This document shows positions 1 through 9,094 of a stretch of DNA of 64,000 nucleotides, one piece after another. The stretch is from Gari tellinella (Eukaryota; Mollusca; Bivalvia; Cardiida; Psammobiidae). The number at the start of each line of letters is the position of its first letter. The stretch's first letter is position 1. The notes under the pieces were generated by a model that was given only the letters and a program-made list of their open reading frames with translations, had not been told where the DNA came from and did not search any database. The position numbers and the translations under genes are program-made. The stretch lies in NCBI GenBank assembly GCA_922989275.2, contig OV277863.1:50698999-50762998 (forward strand). Reading direction: 5' to 3'.

Positions 1-506
1 GGCAAATGTTAATGACTGCAGTTACACCGTAAACAGTATTGATTGCTTCTTCACAAATGCAGGTCAATTTTTATACAAATTTAACGAATTTCAAGTAAGA
101 ATTAGAGATACAAAAGCCTTAAATTATAGGAATAACCGAGGTAAAAAAAACCACACATTCACTTTAAACTCTGCAGCATTCAAAACGATCTGGGTTAACG
201 AGTACGAAATGTTTCATTCTAACAAAGCAAATGAAATAGGGAGAGGGGGGGGGGGGGGTGTTGTATGTGCACAAATCGTTAAAAGAAGAGGTCACATTTG
301 CAGTAGAGTTCAACGAACACTTATTTATCAAAATTCAAACAAGAAGTAGAGAAAATTTCCTTGTAGGGCTCATATATAGGCCACCGAGTGAGCAGTGTGT
401 TGGTAAATATAGAAATCTAAGGAAAGTTATGGAAACAGTTTCAAATCTGAATTACAAACATCTTTTAATTATGGGAGATTTCAACTACCCAAACATAAAC
501 TGGGAA
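1..506 (+). pseudogene. LINE C, endonuclease N-terminal part (decayed CR1-like retrotransposon)
   Basis: This is the first surviving piece of a plus-strand non-LTR retrotransposon that enters from the left window edge. Translation gives a degraded endonuclease/exonuclease/phosphatase (EEP) domain. Its clearest parts are LYVHKSLKEEV (from 261), VGLIYRPPS (about 363-390) and LLIMGDFNYPNINWE (about 463-506). The last is the EEP GDFN motif that supplies metal-binding Asp and Asn. The upstream part (1-240) still reads as TNAGQF, FTLNSAAF and YEMFHSN, but it carries frameshifts and a 14-G run. The reading is cut at 507 by a TTAA-flanked element and resumes at 1045. The family would nick target DNA and prime reverse transcription; this copy cannot. 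I assign it to the CR1-like group because it resembles the LINE A protein in this window. Confidence 0.8.
245..258 (+). repeat. Poly-G run of 14
   Basis: An uninterrupted run of G sits where the LINE C protein should read GRG before VLYVHK. It is probably a slippage expansion and contributes to loss of the reading frame. The length may also be uncertain for sequencing reasons. Confidence 0.9.
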
Positions 507-510
507 TTAA

Positions 511-1040
511 AGCGACTCGCAACCGGATGGTGTACTTATCAAAATGAAATAAAATACTCAAATAAAAGCAAATTTGTGGCATTATTTGGCTTCTGACATT
601 AAAAAAATATGATCAGTCCAAAGAAAGTCTCAAGAATCGTCACCGAATCTTAGTTTTTTTTAGATATATTCCATCGTTTTTCAATAGCGTCAGCTGACGG
701 TTTTGCTGTTGTTGTTGCTTCTCTACACGGGCTCTGACATAAACCGGAGCCGAATAATGTAGTATTAAGCGCTACCAGTGAAGTACGTTAATTCGCTACC
801 ATATATATATAGAGAGCGTCCGTGGTCGAGGCGGTAAAGGCGTGTCCTCATATTTCTTGTTTGTCTCCGCAATGGAGGGTCACGGGTTCGAATCCCACCA
901 GAGCTTCTTCTTCTTTTTTTTTGGAAATGCATTTTTTAACAGAATTCATTATCCTAAACTAAATCTTACCCATTTATATAATCATTTGACATATATTTAC
1001 AAATTACCATTTTTAAGGCTAAATCCGGTTGCGAGCCTCT
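511..1040. mobile_element. TTAA-flanked element with tRNA-like core, copy 1
   Basis: This 530-bp insertion in LINE C is flanked by TTAA on both sides (507-510 and 1041-1044). Its ends are inverted: the left begins AGCGACTCGCAACCGGATGG, and the right end read in reverse begins AGAGGCTCGCAACCGGATTT. TTAA duplication is the hallmark of piggyBac-type transposases, so I infer a non-autonomous piggyBac-like element. It encodes no transposase. It contains a class-II tRNA-like segment (813-904) followed by a T-rich run. Two more copies lie at 10,784 and 43,778, which confirms the boundaries. Joining 506 to 1045 restores the LINE endonuclease reading. Confidence 0.8.
813..904 (+). pseudogene. tRNA-like segment (Ser/Leu type) inside TTAA element
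   Basis: A degenerate A box (GTGGTCGAGGCGGTAAAGGC) lies about 45 bases before a perfect B box (GGGTTCGAATCCC), and a T-rich run follows. The long spacing resembles a class-II tRNA with a long variable arm (Ser or Leu). The acceptor arms do not pair convincingly, so this is not a functional tRNA. It may still be a polymerase III promoter captured by the element, or a SINE head. The same segment recurs in the copies at 10.98-11.08 kb and at 44.09 plus 45.79 kb. Confidence 0.6.
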
Positions 1041-1044
1041 TTAA

Positions 1045-1229
1045 GCATAGCGAAAAATGAGAATTCAAACGAATAAAAAATTGTAGAATGTCTTCAAGAT
1101 AGCTACCTATCGCACCACATTATGAAACCCACAATGTGGAGAGGTACAGACGAACCTAACATCATTTACCTCCTTATAACATCAGACGAAGAAGCAATCC
1201 AGGATACAGAATACCATGAGTAACATTAA
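1045..1229 (+). pseudogene. LINE C, endonuclease C-terminal part
   Basis: After the TTAA element the LINE reading resumes. ECLQDSYLSHHIMKPTMWRG followed by DEPNIIYLLITSDEEA aligns with the C-terminal EEP region of the LINE A protein (FIECIRDCFWSQHITEPTRG, then SLIDLVFSNED). The final DHS motif is missing because a Hel-B element begins at 1231. The strand matches the piece before 506. Confidence 0.7.
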
Positions 1230-1230
1230 A

Positions 1231-2185
1231 CAAGAAATATCTTTAAAAAAGATATTCGGCGGAATGAGTGGTTGAACTAAGGCTATATAGATGGGTGTGC
1301 AAAATTGAATGAAATTGAGGTTTTCAAAAGAATTGTAATATCTTGGATTGAAAAGCAAAAAATAAAAGTATACAATTGAAACAGTAACTTTTATTTAAAA
1401 TGCAAAACTATCATGTACAGAAATGCAAAACAAAACAATAATTTAACTCCTATCCTAGCTACTGGTAGGAGATCCTCACATTAATCTATTGTTCTATATA
1501 TCAAACTTTTCATTCATAGAGTTTCTTGAAACAAACTATAGCATACACAAATGTACAGATTCAACAGTCTGCTGTACTTCACTCTTGTAAATAATGATGA
1601 AACAACACAATTGTGTTTAACTCACTTGAGGCCATTTATATTTAATATTGCTTTTAATGTATGGTAAATGTGTACAAATAGTTAACAATTAAAACAAATT
1701 GGTAGTAAACAATTACAAAACACCTAGCTTCCTCTGTATTTCAGATGTCATCTTAAATTGCATCAGCCCCCAGTGTAGTAAACAGTCTGGTCTGTGTCTC
1801 TAAATTTTACACTCACAGCCATATCTGGGAAAACTGTAATTGGACATAGACCAGCCTACAGGGCTCCAGATAAGAGGGAGTAAACTAAACAAATCACATT
1901 TATTCACTCATTTCAGCACCAAACCCTATGGTGTTACCACTCATTTTGATTGTCTCGAAGAGACAATTCAAATGTTTAGTGACACCACAGGGTTTAATGC
2001 ACAAATAAAGATTTTAAGTTTTGAAATAATTCCCTTATCTGGAGCCCTGGCTACTATCCAATCAGACAATTCAGTTTCAACAGGTGCTCTCAAGTCTAAA
2101 TTTCTGATCAAATATAATTGGTTGAAATGTGTGGCCAAACAGAAAGTGTGGCTAAATAGAAACCAGACAGCTCCGCCGAAAAAAA
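1231..2185 (-). mobile_element. Helentron-like non-autonomous element Hel-B, copy 1
   Basis: This 955-bp repeat has relatives at 33,280-34,234 and, in two halves, at 47,926-48,988 and 62,959-63,354. Read on the minus strand it begins TTTTTCGGCGGAGCTG, and its 3' end carries a GGCGGA complement, a hairpin (AATATCTTT / AAAGATATT) and then CTTGTTT. Helentrons are known to have a 5' subterminal inverted repeat, a 3' terminal hairpin and insertion between T residues, and all three fit here. There is no replicase-helicase gene. It lies between two pieces of LINE C with no visible duplication. The family name is an inference. Confidence 0.6.
1859..2049. repeat. Nested hairpins inside Hel-B
   Basis: Three palindromic stems are nested here. 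CAGGGCTCCAGATAAG (1859) pairs with the reverse-complementary TTATCTGGAGCCCTG (to 2049). AAACCCTATGGTGTTACCAC pairs with its complement near 1980-2000. GATTGTCTC and GAGACAAT flank a GAA loop. The same architecture is kept in the other Hel-B copies. It implies a branched cruciform in DNA or a folded RNA. Confidence 0.75.
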
Positions 2186-2830
2186 AAAAAGGAACAGCTA
2201 TAACAAACTGATAGCAAACTATGAAGAGATTAAAAATAACTAGGTCAAATAAAATGGGAAGAAGAGCTAAATCATGCAATACTAGATATAAGTGAAATGT
2301 GGCTAAAATTCAGGGGTAAAAATCACGAAATTGCACATTGGCAAAAAGGAACCACCAGACAGCTTCAAATATAAATTAGTCGGTAAAGAACTAGAACGTA
2401 TAGACCAAGAAAAGGACATCGGGGTAATAATAGACAATACACATAGCGTTGAACAACATATATGTGAAAAGGTAAAAAAGGCCAATTCTATGGCAGCAAT
2501 TACGGTATTAAAAGATCATTCCAAACTCTAGAACAGAAGACCTTTACGCCATTGTACAAAGCTTTGGTCAGATCCCATCTGGATTACGCAAGCTCAGACT
2601 GGTGTCCCTATTAAGAAAAACATAATGAGATAACTGAAGGGGTACAAAGAAGAGCCACAAGACAACTAGCAGGGTTCAAGGACCTAACTTATGAAGAAAG
2701 ATTAAGAAAACTGAAATTGCCAAAATTGAAGTATAGAAGATATAGAGGAGACATGATAGAAGCTTACAAAATAATCTCTCAAAAATATGACCCAACAAGT
2801 AATACGACATACGAATATATTACTTCACAG
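2186..2830 (+). pseudogene. LINE C, reverse transcriptase C-terminal part
   Basis: The plus-strand LINE continues after Hel-B with the region downstream of the RT active site. Recognisable blocks are HIGKKEPPDSFKYKLVGKE (from 2333), KDIGVIIDNTHSVEQHI, KKANSMAAI, and after frameshifts LYKALVRSHLDYASS, VQRRATRQLAGFKDLTYEER and YRRYRGDMIEAYKII (to about 2790). These match the LINE A and LINE B C-terminal domain block by block. The RT core with the YADD motif is absent, so this copy also lost a large internal segment. Several indels and stops are present. Confidence 0.75.
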
Positions 2831-3187
2831 TGCAAATAATAACTATTGCCACAATTATTAGATTTCAACAATAATTGCACGGTTTACGCATTGAATTCAG
2901 ACAATGACAAGTCTGTAAAAGATACAAAACATTACGTTATCAAGAGATTTTTCGATGATGATCTGGGTCTGAACTACCTATATATATATATATATATACA
3001 GCAACAACTGACCATGATCTGGGTCTAAGGTATTAAGTAGGCTAAGTGAATTACCCATAAATACGGTAATGAAAGTCTGAGATGACACTCATTTGCATCA
3101 AATATTAAACGATTAGGATCTGGGTATGAAACATAATTATGCGTCTATCGATAATTGTCACCACACGCCTAACCAGGGATAATATAT
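2831..3187. other. Unassigned stretch with TA microsatellite
   Basis: I see no gene here. It contains a (TA)10 run at 2979-2998, three phrases GATCTGGGT(C/A)T (about 2962, 3017 and 3118), and CCAGGGATAATATATA at its right edge, which is inverted again beyond the next LINE copy. Confidence 0.6.
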
Positions 3188-3516
3188 ACCTTAGAATACC
3201 TTAGAACTTCTTCTGGTAGAAGGCCTTGGGGGCCTCTATCACCAGCTCTGTCGATCTTCTCGGGTCCGGTTGCAATACCCGCCTCATAATTATATCTTAC
3301 ATCCTGATTGCACCAGAATTTATCAAGTCTTGGTTCAAAACACTTCACTGAGCTTGCATGTACAATATTATTAGGTAACGAATTCCAGATGTCAACAACT
3401 CTATGACTGAAGCAATACTTTCTTATATCTAGCCGTGGTCTTTGTTTAAACAATTTCAAACCATTTCCTCTAGTTGTATGGTCTTGTCTCAGTGTTAACA
3501 ACTGACTTGTGTTATA
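3188..3516 (-). pseudogene. LINE A copy 2, 3' end
   Basis: The minus strand encodes the C-terminal end of the LINE A protein: NTSQLLTLRQDHTTRGNGLK, KYCFSHRVVDIWNSLPNNIV and RPRLDIRK. It ends with two copies of the 10-bp tail unit TTCTAAGGTA. It is more than 90% identical to 15,449-15,775 by eye. The coding sequence is cut at 3516 by a TA-flanked transposon and resumes at 5381. Confidence 0.9.
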
Positions 3517-5380
3517 CAGTCTACACGCGATACTACGAATCGGCACCGGGTCTCGCCATTTGTTCGTAGTATTGCATTTTCGTAGCAATGCATCTTCCGA
3601 ATACGATGGGATTTCCACTTACCTCTTCGTACATGTATCTGCCATGCATCGGTCTGGTATGCCGTATGTAGGACCTATTGACATATGTGTAATAGCATTG
3701 TCGTAATTATTGTTGTAAAATAAATATATTTTATCTACTTATTCTGTTTGTGTTCAATGTGTCTTCCTTGTTAGTACACTGATATAAATCCACTGACGTT
3801 TAAATCTACATCCACATGTGTAAGTGGAATGTCGCTAAATACGGGACATGTACATGTACATTGCATCTAGAACCATGATCCGATTTTACGGAATTATATT
3901 GGGTAATGTAAAAAACAAGAAGTGATATGACCCGCTAATACACCTCTAGATAGGAGGGAGTAAACGAAATGTTTCCGTTATTTTCTCCGTTATGTTTTCA
4001 TCAAGTACTGCGCATAACAACCCCATTTGAAATCGCTTCTTATGAATAGTCACAACACAGAGAAAACTCCCTTTTATCTAGAGCCTGGCTGCAGACTATA
4101 CACATGCAGCAGAGAAAACATTATTCTTCCCAATAAACGTGTTTACGCTAAAACTATAATTTCCATTGCATACAGTTTGAAGCCAGATCAAACGGCGGGT
4201 AACCCGGCGTCTAATGAGGCTCCAAAATGTTTGCTTAAATAAATCGTGAGAAAGGTTTTTTTTTAAAGCTGTAATTTTCTACAGTAACACTTTACTGCTA
4301 CGCGAATGCGTAAACGGGAAAGAAAAAGGTTTTCTCCACTGGTAAGAAGAGGCAATTTAAAACACAAGCAACGAACCAATATGTTTACATTTTTATTCAG
4401 ACAAACACAATTTATGCATACAAATTAAACGCAATAAATAATACAACGCATAGCAAACATAACACAATGGATAGCAACACTAGCACGCGCCTTATTATTA
4501 ACCCTTACGATGCTGTCATATGCTTCAAATATGTCGTCTTTTTTAACAAAAGAAAAGTTGATAATGAGTGACAAACAATTTTGATCCAGATCAGACGCCG
4601 AGTTGACTCCCCTCTTCCCCGTCGCCGACATTTTTTCTATCCAGTTATCCCCCGGCTGACCGGGTCCTTCACTAGATTGCTAGGAAATTGTAAATTGATA
4701 AAATTCTGAATCTCAGAATGCTGATATCAATTTACAGCGTCGTAAAATTGTCTTGCAGAATCGTCTTCGTAGTTTCAGATGTAATATTGTTAATAAACGT
4801 ATGATAGCCGTAGTAAGCAGATATGATTATCAGTGTAACGGTTGCTTATTTTTATATTCTTTGCGACATTGACTTTATTCACTATATTTACAATTGCAAC
4901 AAACAAACACGCTCGTCTGCTAATCACGATATGGTGTGATTGAAAACATTTCAGATAATTACATGCATAATTATATCAAATTATGTTTTTATCATTTGCG
5001 ACATATAGTTAAGCAGTGTAACTTGCTACAAACAAACACTGCCGTGTGCTGATCATAACAGGTTGGGCGGTAAAGCGTATCGGGCAGCCGAGTGTGTAAA
5101 CAATGGATAATTATGCCGACGCGAGCAACGGATGTCTCTTTCGTAAGTGTGAAAAACCCCACAGGTGCGATTCGTACAAATGCATCTTTTTACTACTGTT
5201 TTTGTTTTGAAGGGACTACGAAACCTTATCGTAATAACGTGTTTTTCGTTATTTCGCATTTTCGTTATAATGCATCTTTTAACCGTTAGATAAAGAACAA
5301 AATCGGCCGGGACCTGCGTTGTTATTCGAAGTAGACCGGTATTTCGTAGAAACGAGAATCGTAGTATCGTGTGTAGACTG
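3517..5380. mobile_element. TA-flanked DNA transposon (1.86 kb, non-autonomous)
   Basis: The insertion splits LINE A copy 2. TA lies on both sides (3515-3516 and 5381-5382). The ends are inverted repeats: left CAGTCTACACGCGATACTAC, right in reverse CAGTCTACACACGATACTAC. Further inside are TTTCGT and ATGCATCTT phrases, again inverted. TA duplication and a CAGT start fit the Tc1/mariner superfamily, but I see no transposase motif, so it is non-autonomous or captured DNA. It contains a miniature element at 4107-4342 and a half hairpin near 4572-4614. The boundaries are supported because joining 3516 to 5383 restores the LINE sequence. Confidence 0.8.
4107..4342 (-). mobile_element. CAGTGGAGAA miniature element with central hairpin
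   Basis: The left end is GCAGAGAAAACATTATTCTT, and the right end in reverse is CAGTGGAGAAAACCTTTTTC. The centre carries the GATCAAACGGCGGGTAACCC...GTCTAATGAGGCTCC hairpin of the family seen across this window. It is in reverse orientation relative to the copy at 10,112-10,346. Confidence 0.65.
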
Positions 5381-6073
5381 TAGTAGTTGTAATTCTTTAA
5401 AAGTGTGTATACTTCAATCATATCCCCTCTGTTCCTTCTATAGCTCAGTGTAGGTAAATTTAAAGTTCTTAGTCTTTCTTCATATTGCATTTCTGATAAA
5501 CCTGGTACCATTTTGGTTGCTCGCCTCTGTATGTTTTCAATTGTTGTTATGTCTTTCTTTCTATGAGGGCTCCATACTGACTGGGCGTATTCTATATGTG
5601 GTCGGACTAATGCTGTGTATAGCTTTTTGAAGATTTGTTTATCCATATATTCAAAAGATCTTCTTACGGCACCCAAAATAGAGTTAGCCTTGTTAACTTT
5701 TTCTGATATATGATCCTCGAATTTCAGTTTATTGTCAACAATGACCCCAACATCATTTTCTGCTTCACTAGTTTCCATGGGAGGTAAATCTGGTGTTAAT
5801 CTGTATCTTCCAACTTCTTTCTGCTTGCCGATCGATATTCACGGTCTTACACTTGTCTGGATGAAACTTGTATGTATGTAAGGAGCCAATCCTCTGACCA
5901 CTGACTCATGCTAAAGATGTCGTCCTGCAGGAGATCTCTATCGATGTCTGTTAAAATTCTTCTGTAAACTTTTGTGTCATCAGCATACAGATAGATCTGG
6001 CTATTATTCTGAATGTTTTCTGGCAAGTCGTTTATGAATAAAACGAACAACATCGAGCCTAACACGGATCCTA
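5381..6073 (-). pseudogene. LINE A copy 2, reverse transcriptase part
   Basis: The minus strand reads GSMLFVLFINDLPENIQNNS and LYADDTKVYRRILTDIDRD (with the YADD active-site motif), then after a short duplication METSEAENDVGVIVDNKLK, FEYMDKQIFKKLYTALVRP and IQRRATKMVPGLSEMQYEER. This is the segment just upstream of the piece at 3188-3516. It is truncated at its 5' end at about 6073, within the PQGSVLG region. A small insertion near 5825-5875 breaks the frame. The LINE is flanked by inverted CCAGGGATAATATATA and its complement. Confidence 0.9.
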
Positions 6074-6337
6074 TATATAAAGTTATATATTATCCCTGGC
6101 CTAACAGAAGTTTCTTACGATTCAACAACCATCCTGAAAAGGAGTGCTCCGAAGTCAACGGAGGTATCTACCAGACAACAACAACATACCTGTAAAATAG
6201 GTGTGAAACCTAAATTATAATATATATAAAGATAAGGTAGGCCTTGTGAATATATGCCTACTATACAAATTGATTTCATACAAATTAAGGTCGGCCTTAA
6301 GTAGGATCGGCCTTGAGACTATCAACTAAAAATAAAT
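6074..6337. other. Unassigned stretch
   Basis: I see no gene. It starts with the complement of the CCAGGGATAATATATA flank and contains two GGTCGGCCTTAAG/GATCGGCCTTGAG phrases near 6288 and 6306. Confidence 0.5.
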
Positions 6338-6438
6338 GGGGCGTTTTGATTAGGGGTGGGCGTTTTGACCAATTATGAGGGCGTTATGTCCAATTTGGGG
6401 CGTTTTTATCATGGGGCGTTTTGACTTGGAGCGTTTTT
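6338..6438 (+). repeat. Reiterated phrase cluster GGGGCGTTTTGA
   Basis: About six spaced copies of GGGGCGTTTTGA or a one-base variant lie in the same direction. The architecture resembles one end of the reiterated-phrase elements elsewhere in this window, but no inverted partner was found. It abuts the element at 6458. Confidence 0.7.
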
Positions 6439-6457
6439 ACCTAAGCATCGTTAACTA

Positions 6458-6945
6458 GGGGCGTGTTCGATTATCAGTCCGGAATTGACGGGATTGACGG
6501 AATCGAAATCGAATAGTCCGGAATTCAATTCCAGAACTGTTCTATCAGTTCCGTGGCTTGTTCAACTGGCTTTCCGATTGGCGAGCGGACGGTCGCTCGC
6601 CTCTTGAACGACATTGCTCGCCGAGCGCTAGGCAAGCGGAAGGTGTCACTGAGGGCGTGTTCGATTATCTGTTCCAGAATTGCTTGGAACGATTCCATGG
6701 AATTAGTAAATCAAATAGAAACGGAATTGAACCCTTGCAAATATGGTAGTCTGGTTCCCTACTTATTACAACTTTGCTGTCGAAACGTTCGTAAATTGTG
6801 CCGGGAACCATGATGATACGTCACAATTCTGCTCACACCACCTCCTCGGGCAGAATTGATAGAACAGTTCTGGAATTGAATTCCGGACCATTCGATTTAG
6901 ATTCCGTCAATCCGGAAGATTCCGGACTGATAAACGAACACGCCC
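6458..6945. mobile_element. Long-TIR miniature element GGGCGTGTTCG
   Basis: The left arm (6458-6552) begins GGGGCGTGTTCGATTATCAG. The right arm (about 6853-6945) in reverse begins AGGGCGTGTTCGTTTATCAG. The two arms stay alike for about 95 bp, including CGGAATTCAATTCCAGAACT. A second GGGCGTGTTCGATTATC start at 6656 suggests one copy inside another. It encodes no transposase. A G-rich GGGCGTGTT start resembles PIF/Harbinger or hAT ends, but no target duplication settles it. A truncated relative lies at 14,674. Confidence 0.7.
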
Positions 6946-7699
6946 TGAAAAAGGCTGCTTCGGTGTGCTCGCCGTGACAACAAAGATGGCGGACAAAGCA
7001 CAACATTGATCTTTGAAAGTTGCAAAAATGTTGAAAACGACTTTGTCAGACCAAACTACAGCACGAAACTGCACCGGGTGATGTCCTTAGACATTGCCGT
7101 GAAGGTAAAGTGAACTATTGTTACATATTTTCCCTTACAATGGACCCAGACTAGATTCTAATATAAATGTGATGGAAGTGTATACATGTATAAGGCACCC
7201 AGGGCCAGTCGAAAACTACACAGCGCACGTTTCCTAACATTGCGATGGTCTTTATATAAATGTGATAGAGTCTATATACATGTGCGGATCCAGAAAAATC
7301 ATATAGAAACAAGAGAAGAAGAAGATTACACTGCATTTGAAACAGATTAAAGGCGTGATAGGACCCCCCCCCCCGGGAACTGGTCATTTCGTCAAACTAC
7401 TGTGATCGGCACATCGGTGTGAACAGGAACGTATATTAATCTATGTCTCTGGTGAGAATAAGTTTTAACGGGGAGGAGTAGAACAGTCCTTTCATCATCT
7501 TTATACGCAGATACCCCCCGCAAAGCTATTCAAAAAGTGTCCTCTTACGTCTGATACCGGACACTTTTTTCTGTTACCGGACAGTTTTACTTTCTGTTAC
7601 CGGATACTTTTTACGGGCGTGGTGCACGTGGTGAGCATGCGGTCACCGGTTTAACTCTTGCACTGCCCGGGAATTGACAAGGTAACCCTTGTTATGCTA
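6946..7699. other. Unassigned stretch with short repeats
   Basis: I cannot defend a gene here. ACAAAGATGGCGGACAAAGC near 6980 and a GT-starting donor-like site after GTGAAG (about 7103) look like a first exon, but no downstream coding exon was found. There is a C11 run at 7364-7374, and three CTGTTACCGGACA-like phrases at about 7550-7610. Confidence 0.4.
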
Positions 7700-7933
7700 C
7701 AGTGGAGAAAACATAATTCTTTCCCGTTTAAACGCAAACGAAACGCAAACGCAAAACACAAAATGTAGAAAATAATAACTTTTTTTTTACATTTTTCATC
7801 ATCTATTTTCATCTGAGTGGCACACAATTTGGATCCTGATCAGACGCCGGGTCACCCGGCGTCTGATCTGGTTCCAAAATGTTTGCAATGGAAAATATAG
7901 TTTAAGCGTCAAACGCGTTTGGGAAAGAGTTTA
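7700..7933 (+). mobile_element. CAGTGGAGAA miniature element
   Basis: It begins CAGTGGAGAAAACATAATTC and ends near GGGAAAGAG. The middle holds a hairpin: GATCAGACGCCGGGT, one C, then ACCCGGCGTCTGATC (7837-7867), a perfect 15-bp stem inside a longer imperfect one ending in GTTTGCAATG. A related hairpin follows directly at 7938-7985. Confidence 0.65.
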
Positions 7934-7937
7934 GATC

Positions 7938-7985
7938 CATAATAGACGCCATGTAACGCGGCATCTGATCTGGATCCAAATGTTT
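7938..7985. repeat. GATC-GACGCC hairpin
   Basis: An imperfect palindrome runs from TTTAGATCCATAATAGACGCC to GGCATCTGATCTGGATCCAAA. It belongs to the recurrent hairpin family described for 63,836-63,900. Confidence 0.6.
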
Positions 7986-8279
7986 GGCACTGATTTTCAT
8001 CTTTGATTCAATTTGGAAAGTATAAGAAAGATTTTGAGATTCTCCGCAGACGATAAGTTTGATGCAGACGGCAATTCACCACGATGAGGGATAACGAACT
8101 TTTGCAAATAATTTGGATCAATATCAAACACACAGTAACTCAGCGTTTGAATAGGATCCAAACTGATAGACACTTGATTCGTGCACTCAAATCCCGAAAC
8201 TTTGCGTTGGAAAATAAGTGCATTCAGCAATTTCAAAGCAGACGACAATATGACAGTGCAAGAGTAAACAACGCTATTT

Positions 8280-8692
8280 AATAGTGTGCCAGTTCAGGAG
8301 AAAAATATCTGGTCCTTGGTTTGGTTATAAGGAGCGGAAAAGGAATTATATCGGGCTAAAATAATAAAATATTTAACCTTAAAACTAAATGCTTAAAAAA
8401 AGATGTCATCTAAATTGTTAAATACAGCGCTTACCTTATACTAGCTGAATACTCATTCTGAGCGCAGATAAATAAATACGTAGTTATTTTACGGCATGAC
8501 CCAGCACACAGGCTGCACTGAATGCTCGTGCAAAGTATAAAAAGGACCAATGAAAATAATAGTTGGTTTACGTGAATTTCAATATTTTAGAAATAGATAT
8601 ATTAATTTGCTATATTACATTGACCGCAATCATTATTGACTCGGTGTAAGATATTTATTAAAATCTACGTATAAGTCAGATACAGCGACTCG
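8280..8692. other. Unassigned AT-rich stretch
   Basis: I see no coding signal, RNA gene or clear repeat boundary. Confidence 0.5.
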
Positions 8693-8842
8693 TTCGCCTT
8701 AAAAGTGTACGGTATGAATCGTAATAAGACTGTTTCGCTCGGACGAACAACAAATATGTCCTCGGCTTCGCCTCGGACAATTTGTTGTCGTCCTTGCAAA
8801 ACAGTATTATTACGATTCATACCGTACTCTTTTAAGGCGAAA
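8693..8842. repeat. Foldback repeat with 65-70-bp arms
   Basis: The left arm begins TTCGCCTTAAAAGTGTACGG and the right arm in reverse begins TTCGCCTTAAAAGAGTACGG. Complementarity continues through GTATGAATCGTAATAA to the centre, CCTCGGCTTCGCCTCGG, which is itself a short hairpin. No gene is enclosed. A transcript would form a long, nearly perfect hairpin. Confidence 0.85.
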
Positions 8843-8887
8843 CCCGTCGTGTATCTATTACTTATTTACCTGTACTGTAGTAAACTA

Positions 8888-9092
8888 CAGTAAAACCTCT
8901 CTATTACGACCACTAAATTGTGTTCATTATTAAGTGTTTAATGCAGATGATTGCTTAAAGCAAAGTGACAGTAAAACAGAAAGCTCTTTTAGGAGCTTTC
9001 TGATTTACTCTCACCTTGCTTAAAGCTGTCACTTGTCTTTTATACAATCAAATAGCATTCTTTTTAGTTGTGGTAATAGAGGGGTTATACTG
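8888..9092. mobile_element. pogo-like miniature element (TA-flanked, 205 bp)
   Basis: TA lies on both sides (8886-8887 and 9093-9094). The left end is CAGTAAAACCTCTCTATTAC, and the right end in reverse is CAGTATAACCCCTCTATTAC. CAGT(A/G)-ACCTC(T/G)CTAT ends are typical of pogo/Tigger elements in the Tc1/mariner superfamily. The centre (8953-9026) is a palindrome starting and ending GCTTAAAGC, related to the hairpin of the TTAACCC miniature elements. Confidence 0.75.
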
Positions 9093-9094
9093 TA

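Noticed and set aside
6980..7110. First exon of a host gene (ATGGCGGACAAAGC and a donor-like GGTAAAGTG)
   Set aside because: The frame closes after a few codons and no downstream exon or conserved protein was found.
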